Assembly: GCA_900770525.1 (NCBI GenBank)
Contig: CAAHDT010000002.1
Coordinates: 1 to 15,643, forward strand
Source: Candidatus Gastranaerophilales bacterium
Lineage (GTDB): Bacteria > Cyanobacteriota > Vampirovibrionia > Gastranaerophilales > Gastranaerophilaceae
Direction: 5' to 3'
DNA: 15,643 nt
The position numbers and the translations under genes were made by a program. Within the stretch, counting starts at the first letter, position 1. The number at the start of each line of letters is the position of its first letter. Below the pieces are notes generated by a model. The model was not told where the DNA came from. It saw only the letters and a program-made list of their open reading frames with translations, and did not search any database. Below, piece after piece: positions 4,411-13,790 of the stretch.

Positions 4411-6960
4411 ATGTCAGACGAAACACAAGAAACTATGCAAAATGCAGAGCAAACTAACGAAAAACCCGTTAATGAACATATAGAAGTAAACGAAATTCCT
4501 GATAATGATGAAGCTATTGAAACAAAAACATCTCAGGATTACAGCGCAGATAATATTAGAGTATTAGAAGGACTTGAAGCCGTAAGAATGCGTCCGGGGA
4601 TGTATATCGGCTCAACTTCTCAACGCGGTTTGCACCACTGCATATACGAAATTGTTGACAACTCTATTGATGAATCTCTGGCAGGATTTTGTACAGATAT
4701 TCACGTAACAGTACACAAAGACAACAGTGTTACCGTCGAAGATAACGGACGTGGTATTCCGGTTGACATAAAAGCTGACACCGGTAAATCTGCTCTTGAA
4801 ATCGTTCACACAGTACTCCACGCAGGCGGAAAATTCGGCGATGGCGGCTATAAAGTATCAGGCGGACTTCACGGCGTTGGTGCATCTGTTGTAAACGCAC
4901 TTTCTGAAAAATATATCGTAGAAGTTTCAAGACAAGGATACGTTTGGCGCCAAGAATATATGCGCGGCGAACCGATGACTCCTGTTGAAAAAGTTATGGA
5001 AACAGACAAAACCGGTACTAAAACAACTTTCTGGCCTGATCCAGAAATATTCACAGAAACAACTGTTATCGACTGTGACGTAATCGCAAACAGACTTCGT
5101 GAAATGGCATTTTTGAACAAAGGTTTAAAAATTATTTTCCATATTGATGCAACAGGTACAGAAGAAGTATTCCATTATGCCGGCGGTATCGCAAGTTATG
5201 TAGAATTTCTTAACCATAACAAAACAGTTTTGCACGACAAACCTATCTACATTGACAAAGTTGTAAATTCAATGCAGGTTGAAGTTGCTATCCAATATAC
5301 AGACGCATACACTGAAAGCGTTTTGTCTTTTGCAAATAATATTAACACTCATTCCGGAGGTACTCACTTAACAGGTTTTAGAAACTCTTTGACTCGTGTT
5401 TTCAATGATTACGCCAGAAAAAATAATATTTTAAAAGATTCTGACCAAAACCTATCAGGGGAAGACGTTAGAGAAGGTATTACAGCAATTGTCAGCGTAA
5501 AAATTCCTAACCCTGAATTTGAAGGACAGACAAAAGAAAAATTAGGTTCACAAGAAGCTCTGGGCGCAGTTCAAGATGCAGTAAGAGAAAAACTTCAAGA
5601 ATGGTTGGAATTCAACCCTAAGATTGCAAAGGCTATCCTTGAAAAAACTCTTCAAGCGCAACGCGCAAGAGAAGCTGCAAGAAAAGCAAGAGAATTAACA
5701 AGAAGAAAGACCGTTCTTGAAAATTCAACCCTTCCGGGGAAACTTGCAGACTGTTCTAACAGAGAACCTGAAAAATGTGAAATCTACCTTGTAGAGGGAG
5801 ATTCCGCCGGTGGTTCTGCTAAACAAGGCAGAAACAGAATGTTCCAAGCAATTTTGCCATTAAGAGGTAAAATTTTAAACGTTGAGAAAGCCAGACTTGA
5901 TAGAATTTATGGGAACAATGAAATTCAATCAATGGTTCAGGCTTTCGGAATAAACATCAGCAGAAACGAAGAAGAAATTAACCTTGAAAAACTTCGTTAC
6001 CACAAGATTATCATTATGACCGATGCCGATGTTGACGGTGCTCACATCCGAACATTGTTGTTAACATTCTTCTTCAGATATGCAAAACCGTTAATCGAAA
6101 ACGGATATGTATATATTGCGCAACCACCGTTATTCAAAATTACAATTGGTAAAAATGTTGAATATTTATACAACGAGCACGTTTTGGATAAAATGCTTAA
6201 AGAACGTGGAATCAAGTCTTTAAGTCTTTCTGACAAGAAAAAAGCAAATGTTAAGTCAGGGGAAGAGTTGTTAGAATTGATTAAAAACATGTCAACATTC
6301 TACAATTCATACAACAACCCTATATTGAACTTATATCCGGCTGTTGTTTTAAGAGGACTTGTTCGTTCAAATATTACTCCGGAAGACTTTGATGACCAAG
6401 CCAAAATGACTGAAATTATTGAATATTTGAACCATTACTTGCAAGACCACGCAAAGAACTACAACATTGCAGAAGCTGCAAATTATGTTGTTTCTTTGAA
6501 ATACAATCCGGAAAATTCAAAATATTCAATCCAATTGAATACAAACGAAGAAGAACACGTTATATTAAATCAAAATATAATCAAGAGTTCTGAATACAAG
6601 CGTTTGAAATCTGCATATCCATTAATCAGAGATTTCTTAATCGAAGAGTCTGACGGATTATTACTTGAAACAGATTCCGAACAATACGAAATCAATTCGT
6701 TTGAAAAATTACAAAAAATCATTGACGACAGAGGTCAAAAAGGAATGACAATCCAACGTTTCAAAGGGTTAGGGGAAATGATGCCACAACAACTTTGGGA
6801 AACAACAATGGATCCGTCGACAAGAACTTTATTGAAAGTAAGTATTGAAGATGCAATGCTTTGCGACCAGTTGTTTGATATTTTAATGGGTGATAAAGTT
6901 GACCCTAGACGTAACTTTATTGAATCCAATGCGGTTTACGCAACCAATATTGATACATAA
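4411..6960 (+). CDS. gyrB: DNA gyrase subunit B, 849 aa
   Basis: This is the ATPase and cleavage subunit that, with GyrA, introduces negative supercoils. The GHKL ATPase shows GLHHCIYEIVDNSIDE (general base Glu80, Mg-binding Asn84), EDNGRGIP (Asp111) and GGLHGVGASVVNAL; QTKEKLGS carries the transducer Lys. TOPRIM shows EGDSAGGSA (Glu462) and TDADVDGAHIRTL (Asp538, 540, 542). PLRGKILNVEKA and QRFKGLGEM identify GyrB and not ParE. An insert of about 170 residues between TOPRIM and the C-terminal segment is as in E. coli-type GyrB. The first 44 residues are an acidic, polar tail not found in most GyrB. I chose ATG 4411 because GGGGAG lies six bases before it; the frame is open to 4366, but nothing supports the earlier ATG. 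Confidence 0.97.
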   Translation: MSDETQETMQNAEQTNEKPVNEHIEVNEIPDNDEAIETKTSQDYSADNIRVLEGLEAVRMRPGMYIGSTSQRGLHHCIYEIVDNSIDESLAGFCTDIHVTVHKDNSVTVEDNGRGIPVDIKADTGKSALEIVHTVLHAGGKFGDGGYKVSGGLHGVGASVVNALSEKYIVEVSRQGYVWRQEYMRGEPMTPVEKVMETDKTGTKTTFWPDPEIFTETTVIDCDVIANRLREMAFLNKGLKIIFHIDATGTEEVFHYAGGIASYVEFLNHNKTVLHDKPIYIDKVVNSMQVEVAIQYTDAYTESVLSFANNINTHSGGTHLTGFRNSLTRVFNDYARKNNILKDSDQNLSGEDVREGITAIVSVKIPNPEFEGQTKEKLGSQEALGAVQDAVREKLQEWLEFNPKIAKAILEKTLQAQRAREAARKARELTRRKTVLENSTLPGKLADCSNREPEKCEIYLVEGDSAGGSAKQGRNRMFQAILPLRGKILNVEKARLDRIYGNNEIQSMVQAFGINISRNEEEINLEKLRYHKIIIMTDADVDGAHIRTLLLTFFFRYAKPLIENGYVYIAQPPLFKITIGKNVEYLYNEHVLDKMLKERGIKSLSLSDKKKANVKSGEELLELIKNMSTFYNSYNNPILNLYPAVVLRGLVRSNITPEDFDDQAKMTEIIEYLNHYLQDHAKNYNIAEAANYVVSLKYNPENSKYSIQLNTNEEEHVILNQNIIKSSEYKRLKSAYPLIRDFLIEESDGLLLETDSEQYEINSFEKLQKIIDDRGQKGMTIQRFKGLGEMMPQQLWETTMDPSTRTLLKVSIEDAMLCDQLFDILMGDKVDPRRNFIESNAVYATNIDT

Positions 6961-6986
6961 AAAACTAATTTATTTATTTTTAACTA

Positions 6987-7014
6987 AAAAAGCGCACAAA
7001 AATGTGCGCTTTTT
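6987..7014 (+). terminator. Strong terminator after gyrB
   Basis: AAAAAGCGCACA (6987-6998) pairs perfectly with TGTGCGCTTTTT (7003-7014) around an AAAA loop. The symmetric A and T runs make it potentially bidirectional. It lies 26 bases after the gyrB stop. The remainder to 7158 is AT-rich, with only a TATATATA-type box before the next gene. Confidence 0.95.
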
Positions 7015-7158
7015 GTAGTTTAACGTATCTGGTCACGAGCTATTTTCCATAAGAATTGTAAAATACAGAATATTACAAAATGTAAAAAAATATTTTAGAG
7101 AACAATTTCTTCTTCTTAAGATTTTTTATATATACATAGACAATTAAGAGGAGAGATT

Positions 7159-8274
7159 ATGATAAAAATTAATCCAGAATATGCACTTCCACAGAAAAAA
7201 AATATTAAACCTTCTGAAACAAATAATAATGAACCTAATGTTTCTGTGTTTGATGATAAAAATGGCAATGGAATTATTGATAAAGAAGATTTTAGCGATG
7301 AACTTGCTGAAAAGTTGGAAAATAATCATTTATTAAACCTATTTGATGGAGTAAAATGGACAGATAATTTAAAAAAAATATTTACCTCTATAATAAGTGG
7401 CGGAAACCCAAAAGGAGAAATTCTAACTGAACAATACTCAGATAGAAATGTGCTTTATGATAGCAAAAGTAATACTTTAAAAATAGCAGCTAAAACAGGA
7501 AACATGTACCATCTTTATCAAGAATGCAAATACGATAATATTGGGCAGAATATTGAACAAAAATATTTTGAACGCAATGCAAAATATATAAAAGATGGGA
7601 AAGAGTACAACCTTTCAACACAAAATACGGATATTTATATTAGATCACAAGGATTTGAAAATGAAGATTTAAAGAAAGAAGATGTAATTAATGTAAAAAC
7701 TATTGTTGAAAATAACAAAGAATTTTTCTTTAAGACGGAAAACAATAAATATGATGAAAAAGGAAACAAAACCGAAACGATTAAAAACCTCCCAGAATTT
7801 TATAGCAAAAGTAGGAGGGTTCAAATTATTAAAAATAATGAAACAATTATAATAAAATATGATAGGGATAATAATATTGTATCTAAAACAAAACTACTTA
7901 AAGAAATCTTGAAACATAATGAGGATGGCACAACCCATAAAGAACATATAGATGAAATATATGACCCAAATAATAATTTATTATATCGAACAACCAAAAT
8001 AGAAGATACGCTTGAAGAAACCAGCAGAATAGATAGTACAGGCAAAGTAATAGAAAATGCAGTAGTAAAAAAAGTTGCAACAAGGGAATATGCTAATGGA
8101 AATGTATATAGTGAAACAAGTGATGAATCAACCATAAAAGCTGAATTAAAAGACAAGAATGGCAATATGTTAGAAAAATATACATTACGATATAATCCTA
8201 ATTTAAATTGTTTTGAAAAAGTCTTTGACGATGGAAGTCGTAAAAAAGCTGATTTTGAACCATTAACAAATTAA
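7159..8274 (+). CDS. Protein with one EF-hand-like loop and YD-type repeats, 371 aa
   Basis: No signal peptide or membrane span is seen. Residues 33-44 (DKNGNGIIDKED) form an EF-hand/dockerin-type calcium loop: Asp33, Asn35, Asn37, Ile39 backbone, Asp41, Asp44. The second half carries loosely repeated YD-type units: YDEKGN at 198, YDRDNN at 234, YDPNNN at 268, IDSTGK at 291 and KDKNGN at 331, each followed by alternating hydrophobic-polar strand-like residues. RHS/YD repeats form beta wraps in toxins and cell-surface proteins; here they are few and divergent. The gene has AGGAGAG before ATG 7159 and sits alone, after the gyrB terminator. It is Asn- and Lys-rich with low GC. A secretion route is not visible. 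I do not recognise the family, and the two motif calls are by pattern. Confidence 0.8.
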   Translation: MIKINPEYALPQKKNIKPSETNNNEPNVSVFDDKNGNGIIDKEDFSDELAEKLENNHLLNLFDGVKWTDNLKKIFTSIISGGNPKGEILTEQYSDRNVLYDSKSNTLKIAAKTGNMYHLYQECKYDNIGQNIEQKYFERNAKYIKDGKEYNLSTQNTDIYIRSQGFENEDLKKEDVINVKTIVENNKEFFFKTENNKYDEKGNKTETIKNLPEFYSKSRRVQIIKNNETIIIKYDRDNNIVSKTKLLKEILKHNEDGTTHKEHIDEIYDPNNNLLYRTTKIEDTLEETSRIDSTGKVIENAVVKKVATREYANGNVYSETSDESTIKAELKDKNGNMLEKYTLRYNPNLNCFEKVFDDGSRKKADFEPLTN

Positions 8275-8286
8275 AAAATAACAATA

Positions 8287-8433
8287 TTAAACTTGATAAA
8301 AACAAGACTCATACTTACACTTGTCTTTACCAGCCCAAGACAAGTCTGAACAACGCAAGTAATTCATATTTCCTTTATAAATTACCCAACCGGTACACGC
8401 GCCCCACCCTCTCTTGGATACACAACCGATCAT
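8287..8433 (-). pseudogene. 48-residue Cys-rich ORF, probable C-terminal remnant of a pilin-like protein
   Basis: The ORF begins MIGCVSKRGWGACTGWVIYK and ends CKYESCFYQV; it has five Cys (4, 13, 28, 39, 44) and three Trp. The arrangement GACTGWVIYxxNMNYLRCSDLSWxGKxKC resembles, from memory, the disulfide-bearing C-terminal tail of pilin-like secreted proteins in this lineage. An in-frame stop lies three codons before the ATG. There is no signal, no hydrophobic N-terminus and only a weak AAAG before the ATG. Its GC content is higher than the flanks. It is therefore best read as a truncated gene end or silent cassette; a genuine small peptide gene is the alternative. It lies in the 337-base gap between the genes ending at 8274 and starting at 8612. 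Confidence 0.45.
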
Positions 8434-8477
8434 TCTTTGTTACTCATGTGAATAATATGATACTATCTCAGAAACAA

Positions 8478-8502
8478 TTATCGAAAAATAAAAAAACGAT
8501 AA
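8478..8502. repeat. Short inverted repeat TTATCG/CGATAA in an AT-rich gap
   Basis: TTATCG (8478-8483) and CGATAA (8497-8502) flank a 13-base A-rich loop. It lies upstream of the secreted-protein gene at 8612, and a further ATTATCG occurs near 8560. It could be an operator or chance in AT-rich DNA. Confidence 0.25.
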
Positions 8503-8593
8503 AGAGACAACTATTATCACATACAAAGTACTTAAAAGTTTTGGGAAAATTTAAAATATTATCGTTTAATTAATTGATTGATTTTTTAAGTTA

Positions 8594-8599
8594 TATAAT
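8594..8599 (+). promoter_or_regulatory. -10 box (TATAAT) close to the start of the secreted-protein gene
   Basis: TATAAT ends 12 bases before ATG 8612, with TTGATT upstream at 8574-8579 (14-base spacer, short). No Shine-Dalgarno lies before the ATG. The transcript would start only about six bases before it, so the mRNA may be almost leaderless. Confidence 0.35.
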
Positions 8600-8611
8600 T
8601 AAAATAATTAT

Positions 8612-9175
8612 ATGAAACGCATATTTTTTATTCTATGTCTATTAGGACTCACCATGCCGGTATTAGCAAAAGATGTTGATTATCAGCAGGTATATAGAGA
8701 ATTGGAAGTTCCAACCCTCAAATTTGTTCACGATATGGATCCTGGAGAATATTATGATATGCAAAATTCAACTTGGTCACCATATCCGTTGTTTAGGTTA
8801 ACAAGTCCAATATATTTTAAGACAATTACCGTGGAACCTGGGTATTACCTTTTAACCCCAAGAGAACACAAAGGGAATTGGTATATGCTCTTTAAAGAAG
8901 CCGGAAAAGTTAAATATATTATTCCGGTATATGATAGAGAAATAGTACCCGTAACTTTTTATGACGATAATTTGCCACAAGCAAAACTAACTCCTTCCCA
9001 GAAAATTCACCTAAAAATGCTGGATGTTGTAGGTAAAGCCGTTCCAAGTGCTAAACGCAAACCTGCCCCTAAAACATATCTTGAAACAACTGACTTAGAT
9101 AACAATTTTGTATCTATCGTAATTTATTGGGGGGACTACAGATATTACACAATATTCAGGACAATACAGCTATAG
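8612..9175 (+). CDS. Secreted or periplasmic protein of unknown function, 187 aa
   Basis: A Sec signal peptide is clear: Lys-Arg, then a hydrophobic stretch, then PVLA, with likely cleavage after Ala19. There is no lipobox. The mature part is rich in Tyr, Pro and aromatic residues and looks beta-stranded (LFRLTSPIYFKTITVEPGYY, GNWYMLFKEAGKVKYIIPVY); there are no Cys in it. The end is YWGDYRYYTIFRTIQL. No catalytic motif or known domain was recognised. The first ATG is used because the signal peptide begins there, although no ribosome site precedes it. The gene is convergent with the outer membrane channel gene, 12 bases apart, and no terminator hairpin is visible between them. A cell-envelope location is inferred from the signal only. 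Confidence 0.8.
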   Translation: MKRIFFILCLLGLTMPVLAKDVDYQQVYRELEVPTLKFVHDMDPGEYYDMQNSTWSPYPLFRLTSPIYFKTITVEPGYYLLTPREHKGNWYMLFKEAGKVKYIIPVYDREIVPVTFYDDNLPQAKLTPSQKIHLKMLDVVGKAVPSAKRKPAPKTYLETTDLDNNFVSIVIYWGDYRYYTIFRTIQL

Positions 9176-9187
9176 CCACTTATATCA

Positions 9188-10624
9188 CTACTTCTTTTGT
9201 TTTTTGTTCAATTCAACAACTTCGCTTTCATTAACAATGTTCTTGCCAATAGCTTTTTCAAGTGCAGCTTTAGAAGAATTATACTGATACAATGTATTAT
9301 AATAAGCTAATTGTGCTTCCTGATAAGTGACTTGCGCATCCCTTAACTCGACAGGACTAGCCTCTCCTACCCTATATCTGCCATATGAAAGTTCGTAATT
9401 TTCCTTAGCTTGTTTCACCTGCAAAATAGCAACCGGAATTTGAGCCTTTTTCTCTGTTAAAGTCAAGTATGCATTTTGAATTTCTAAGTAAATTTGGTTT
9501 TGAGTGTTAACTGCATTAGCAAGCTCTTTATCATACAAGTATTTTGCTTCTTTAATCTCGTTTCTGATGAGCATTCCGTTAACTGTCGGGAAATTCAAAT
9601 AACCGCCAAAATTATAACCGTAGTTACTATCCCAACTTCTACCACCTCGCTGGTACTGCCCTTCAACAGAAAGTGTCGGGAAATAAGATTTTTTCACCAA
9701 TTTAACAGTTTGTTTAGCACTCTCAACCTTCAATTCTGCAACTTTCAATTCCGGTCTTGCCTCTCTTGCGATATCAACAGCCTTATTTAAATCAATGTTT
9801 ACCGGAGCATAACCTAATCGTTCCTGAACATTATACTTATCAATAAAAGGAACCCCCATAACATTATTTAGTTGCGCAATTGCCAAATTAACCGCATTAT
9901 CAGCCTGAATAAGCTTTAGTTTTGCATTACTCAAATTAGCTTCCGCAATGGTCACATCGACTTTTGGATTCATCCCAATTTTATAAAAAGCTTTTGCCTG
10001 ATCGTAAAACAGTTCAAATTTATGAACAGTATCCTCGGCAACTCGTTTATTTTCTAACGCCAACAACAAGGCGTAATAAGCGTCTTTTGTCTGATATATA
10101 ACATTATTAATCGTACCGGTCAAAGTTGCTTTATAACCTTCATAATCCAATCTCTTAATCGTTGCTTGATTTTGAGTAACCCCAAAGTCATAAAGCATTT
10201 GTTGCAAGGTAATTTGCCCTAAAATATAATAATTGAAGGTCAAATTTTTACCAAACACGTCAGACAATTGCAATTGTCTGATTCTCGTATAACCTGTTTG
10301 CCAACTTAATTGAGGGAAATAGTTTGCCCAGACCTGCTTTATCCTTGCATCTGATGCCAAAATATCTTGAAATGCAGCATTGATTTGAGGATTATTACCT
10401 AACGCAATTTCAAGGCACTTATCCAAAGTCATATCTACATTCTTTTGAACAGAACCTTCTATAACAACTGGATTTTCTTTCTTGGGCTGAACCGGCAAAA
10501 CTTTAGCCGACGAAGGGAACTCTTTTTCGTTAATTTGATTTCCAATTTCTTGCTTCACTTTAGCATAAGCCGCTATATTCGACAATCCAAGTATCAAAGA
10601 TATAGTTATTATTTTCTTAAACAT
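9188..10624 (-). CDS. TolC-family outer membrane efflux channel, 478 aa
   Basis: This is the exit duct of the tripartite pump. A signal peptide (residues 1-21, cleavage after AYA) is followed by a Pro- and Lys-rich linker. Two OEP repeats follow: the first starts MTLDKCLEIALGNNPQINAA, the second DLNKAVDIAREARPELKVAE. Each holds long coiled-coil helices (for example TKDAYYALLLALENKRVAED and VGEASPVELRDAQVTYQEAQ) and a beta-strand segment of the barrel (SYFPTLSVEGQYQR). Length fits the family. No N-terminal Cys follows the signal, so it is not a NodT-type lipoprotein. Its ATG overlaps the last A of the pump gene stop (TAATG), with AAGGTGAT upstream inside the pump gene, so translation is probably coupled. 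It is last in the operon. Confidence 0.95.
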   Translation of the reverse strand: MFKKIITISLILGLSNIAAYAKVKQEIGNQINEKEFPSSAKVLPVQPKKENPVVIEGSVQKNVDMTLDKCLEIALGNNPQINAAFQDILASDARIKQVWANYFPQLSWQTGYTRIRQLQLSDVFGKNLTFNYYILGQITLQQMLYDFGVTQNQATIKRLDYEGYKATLTGTINNVIYQTKDAYYALLLALENKRVAEDTVHKFELFYDQAKAFYKIGMNPKVDVTIAEANLSNAKLKLIQADNAVNLAIAQLNNVMGVPFIDKYNVQERLGYAPVNIDLNKAVDIAREARPELKVAELKVESAKQTVKLVKKSYFPTLSVEGQYQRGGRSWDSNYGYNFGGYLNFPTVNGMLIRNEIKEAKYLYDKELANAVNTQNQIYLEIQNAYLTLTEKKAQIPVAILQVKQAKENYELSYGRYRVGEASPVELRDAQVTYQEAQLAYYNTLYQYNSSKAALEKAIGKNIVNESEVVELNKKQKK

Positions 10625-13600
10625 TATTTATCACCTTTTTTCTTGCCATATTTATGAGCCATATGAATTTTAAATTCCTCAATCATTACATAAAATGCCG
10701 GCACAAGGAATGTACCAATAAACGCTACTGCCATCATACCACCCAAAACGGTCATCCCTACAGAGTTTCTGCTTGCAGCTCCGGCTCCTGTTGCAAACAC
10801 AAGAGGTAACAATCCCAAGATAAACGCAATATTAGTCATCATTACTGCCCTAAATCTTAATTTCGCAGCTTGCAAAGCAGCCTCTTTTATAGCCATGCCT
10901 TTTTCATGAGCATCTTTAGCAAACTCGATAATCAAAATAGCTTGTTTTGTACTCAACCCGATTAACATTACAAGCCCGATTTGAGCATATATATCTAATG
11001 AATAACCGGAAACATATTGGAATAACAACGCTCCGACAAGTGCCACAGGAGAAATTAACAATACCGCAACAGGTAACATCCAGCTTTCGTATAATGCAAC
11101 CAAAAACAAGTATACAAAAACCAGTGACATTGCAAGAATTGGCCCAATCTGTCCGCTTGATTGTTGTTCCTGTAATGAACTCCCAGACCAAGCAAATCCC
11201 ATATCTTTAGGCAAAACTTTTTCAGAAATATCTGACATTCTAGCCATTGCCTGACCTGAACTTACTCCGCTACGAGCCATACCGTTAATTGTGATTGCCG
11301 GATACATATTAAACCTTGTCAAACTGTAAGGGCCTACAATTGAACGAACTTTAACAACCGCTGACAAAGGAACCATTGTTCCATAATTATTTTTCACAAA
11401 AATCTTATCTAAATCAGCAGGTTTTTCCCTGAATTCAGAATCTGCTTGCAAATACACACGATAAACACGTCCATATTTGTTAAAATCGTTTATATAAGTT
11501 TTTCCAAAATATGCAGCGAGAGCACTGTAAACTTCTGATACCTGAACCCCCTGAGCCAATGCTTTGGAAGAATCTACGTCAATAAGCAATTGAGGCAGAT
11601 TTGCTGTATATGATGTATAAACCATAGAAAAAGCTGAATCTTTGTTAGCTTCTCCCATAAGCTTAACAGCCTCATCATAAAGTTGTTGTGGAGTTCTGTT
11701 CCCTTTATCTAAAAGTTGGTATTCAAAACCTCCAAACATACCTAAACCTGAAATTGAAGGCGGTGCAAAAGATGCAATCGTTGCTGACGGATATGTAGAA
11801 AATTCTTTTTGAATTCTTCCTAAAATACTTTCCATCTGCAAATCTTTTTTCTTACGGTGTGACCACTCATCAAGTTCAGACACGATAAATGCAGTGTTTT
11901 CACCGGAAAACCCAACCAGTGTAATAGTGTTTTTTATCCCGGGAATTTGCAACAATCTTTCTTCAACATCAGCTGCAACAGTATCTGTTCGAGATGCCGA
12001 AGAACCGTCAGGAAGTTGAATTTGAGTAAAGATAGCACCTTTATCTTCTGTCGGTAAAAAACCTGTCGGAATAATCTTAAACATTCCGATAATGAATAAC
12101 ACAATAACACCTAAAGTTATAAATGTCATTTTTGGAGAAAGAATAAAGAACTTAGCACCTTCCAAATATTTATCACGTACACTGTTAAACCAATCATCAA
12201 ATTTTTGGATAAATGCAAAATCCGCCTTTTCTTCTCCGGATTTTAATATCATTGTACAAAGAGCAGGAGAAAGAGTTAATGCAACAACAGTAGAAAGCCC
12301 GATGGCAGCAGCAATACACAATGCGAATTGTCTAAACATTTGCCCCGTAATCCCTGCCATAAAAGATACCGGTACAAACACCGCCATCAATACTAAAGAT
12401 GTTGCTAAAACTGCCCCAAAAACCTCTGTCATAGTGACTTCTGTCGCATGTTTAGCATCTTTCCCTTCCTGAATGTGTCTTTGTGTATTTTCCAGTACTA
12501 CAATCGCATCATCTACAACAAGCCCTACCGCAAGTACCAACCCAAATAAAATCAAAAGGTTAATCGAGAAACCTAACACATTCATAAATATAAATACACC
12601 GATTAATGAAACAGGGATTGCGCAGATAGGAATAAACGCAGCACGTGCCGTTCCTAAGAATAAATATGTTACAATACCTACCAATAAGATAGCAAGAGCA
12701 ATAGCGTTTATAACTTCTTTAATTGATTCACGAACGAATTCAGTTTCATCGTGCTGAATTTTATACTCTATACCTTGTGGAAAACCTTTACTCAATTCAG
12801 CCATTTTTTTCTGAATTTTATTTGACAAATCTATCGCATTTGCTTCAGGCAATTGTGATACAGAAATAATCGCAGAATTTTTCCCACCAATACGAGAGAA
12901 ATATGAATAACTTTCCGCTCCAAGTTCAACCCTTGCAATATCTTTTAATTTAATTTGAGAACCGTCAGGTTTTGAACGAACAATAATATTCTCAAACTCT
13001 TCCGGAGTCTGCAATCTTCCTTTAGTCCTCAACGTCAATTTGATTAACTGCTTGTTAACCATTGGTTCGACACCTAAATCACCGGCAGGAGTCTGCGTAT
13101 TTTGTGATTGAATAGCGGTACTAACTTCACTAACAGACACCCCAAGATTAGCCATCTTAGATGCATCTAACCAAACCCTCATAGAATAATCCGAAGAACC
13201 GAATACCGAAACAGTACCAACACCTTTAATACGTGCAAGTTCATCTTTTACATAAATAGATGCATAGTTTGCAATATATAAAGAATCATAAGTACCGGAC
13301 GGAGAATTTAGAGAAATCATAACAATCCCAGGGCCACCTGTCGATTTTTTAACCGATAATCCGTAGCGTTTTACCTCTTCCGGCAAACGCGGAGTAACCA
13401 GTTGCAATTGGTTTTGGACGTTAACCACTGCCATATCAGGGTCAGAACCTATATTGAAGTACAAAGTCAATTTATAACTACCGTTTTGGGAGGTTGACGA
13501 CATATAAATCATATCTTGGACACCATTTAATTGAGCTTCAACAGGTGCTGCAATCGTTGATTCAATTACATCAGAACTTGCTCCGGCATATGTTGCACTA

Positions 13601-13749
13601 ACAACAACTTGTGGAGGAGTAATTGACGGATATTCTTCCAAAGGCAACTGAGTCATTAACAGAGCCCCAGCAAGCATAATTACCAACGATATAACTATCG
13701 CCAATTTCGGACGGTTTATAAATAAATTACCTTTTTTCTCTTCGCTCAT
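10624..13749 (-). CDS. RND multidrug efflux pump, HAE-1/AcrB type, 1041 aa
   Basis: An inner membrane proton-driven transporter that expels hydrophobic or amphiphilic compounds. TM1 is at about 15-33, followed by the porter domain (LPLEEYPSITPPQVVVSATY). TM4 carries the proton-relay pair Asp413-Asp414 in LVVDDAIVVLEN, and TM10 carries Lys935 in GLSTKQAILIIEFAKD, matching AcrB Asp407, Asp408 and Lys940. FGGFEYQLLDKG lies in the second porter half. Length and the absence of heavy-metal (CusA) motifs support the HAE-1 subfamily; the specific substrate is unknown. AAGGAAG lies seven bases before ATG 13749. It follows the adaptor gene by 41 bases and overlaps the channel gene by one base, a full adaptor-pump-channel operon. 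Confidence 0.97.
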   Translation of the reverse strand: MSEEKKGNLFINRPKLAIVISLVIMLAGALLMTQLPLEEYPSITPPQVVVSATYAGASSDVIESTIAAPVEAQLNGVQDMIYMSSTSQNGSYKLTLYFNIGSDPDMAVVNVQNQLQLVTPRLPEEVKRYGLSVKKSTGGPGIVMISLNSPSGTYDSLYIANYASIYVKDELARIKGVGTVSVFGSSDYSMRVWLDASKMANLGVSVSEVSTAIQSQNTQTPAGDLGVEPMVNKQLIKLTLRTKGRLQTPEEFENIIVRSKPDGSQIKLKDIARVELGAESYSYFSRIGGKNSAIISVSQLPEANAIDLSNKIQKKMAELSKGFPQGIEYKIQHDETEFVRESIKEVINAIALAILLVGIVTYLFLGTARAAFIPICAIPVSLIGVFIFMNVLGFSINLLILFGLVLAVGLVVDDAIVVLENTQRHIQEGKDAKHATEVTMTEVFGAVLATSLVLMAVFVPVSFMAGITGQMFRQFALCIAAAIGLSTVVALTLSPALCTMILKSGEEKADFAFIQKFDDWFNSVRDKYLEGAKFFILSPKMTFITLGVIVLFIIGMFKIIPTGFLPTEDKGAIFTQIQLPDGSSASRTDTVAADVEERLLQIPGIKNTITLVGFSGENTAFIVSELDEWSHRKKKDLQMESILGRIQKEFSTYPSATIASFAPPSISGLGMFGGFEYQLLDKGNRTPQQLYDEAVKLMGEANKDSAFSMVYTSYTANLPQLLIDVDSSKALAQGVQVSEVYSALAAYFGKTYINDFNKYGRVYRVYLQADSEFREKPADLDKIFVKNNYGTMVPLSAVVKVRSIVGPYSLTRFNMYPAITINGMARSGVSSGQAMARMSDISEKVLPKDMGFAWSGSSLQEQQSSGQIGPILAMSLVFVYLFLVALYESWMLPVAVLLISPVALVGALLFQYVSGYSLDIYAQIGLVMLIGLSTKQAILIIEFAKDAHEKGMAIKEAALQAAKLRFRAVMMTNIAFILGLLPLVFATGAGAASRNSVGMTVLGGMMAVAFIGTFLVPAFYVMIEEFKIHMAHKYGKKKGDK

Positions 13750-13790
13750 GTATATCTTCCTTATAATTATTTTTTATGGGGTTTAATTTA

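Noticed and set aside
8457..8573. 38-codon plus-strand ORF, Lys-rich
   Set aside because: No ribosome site, composition of random A-rich DNA, and it overlaps the inverted repeat and the upstream region of the 8612 gene.
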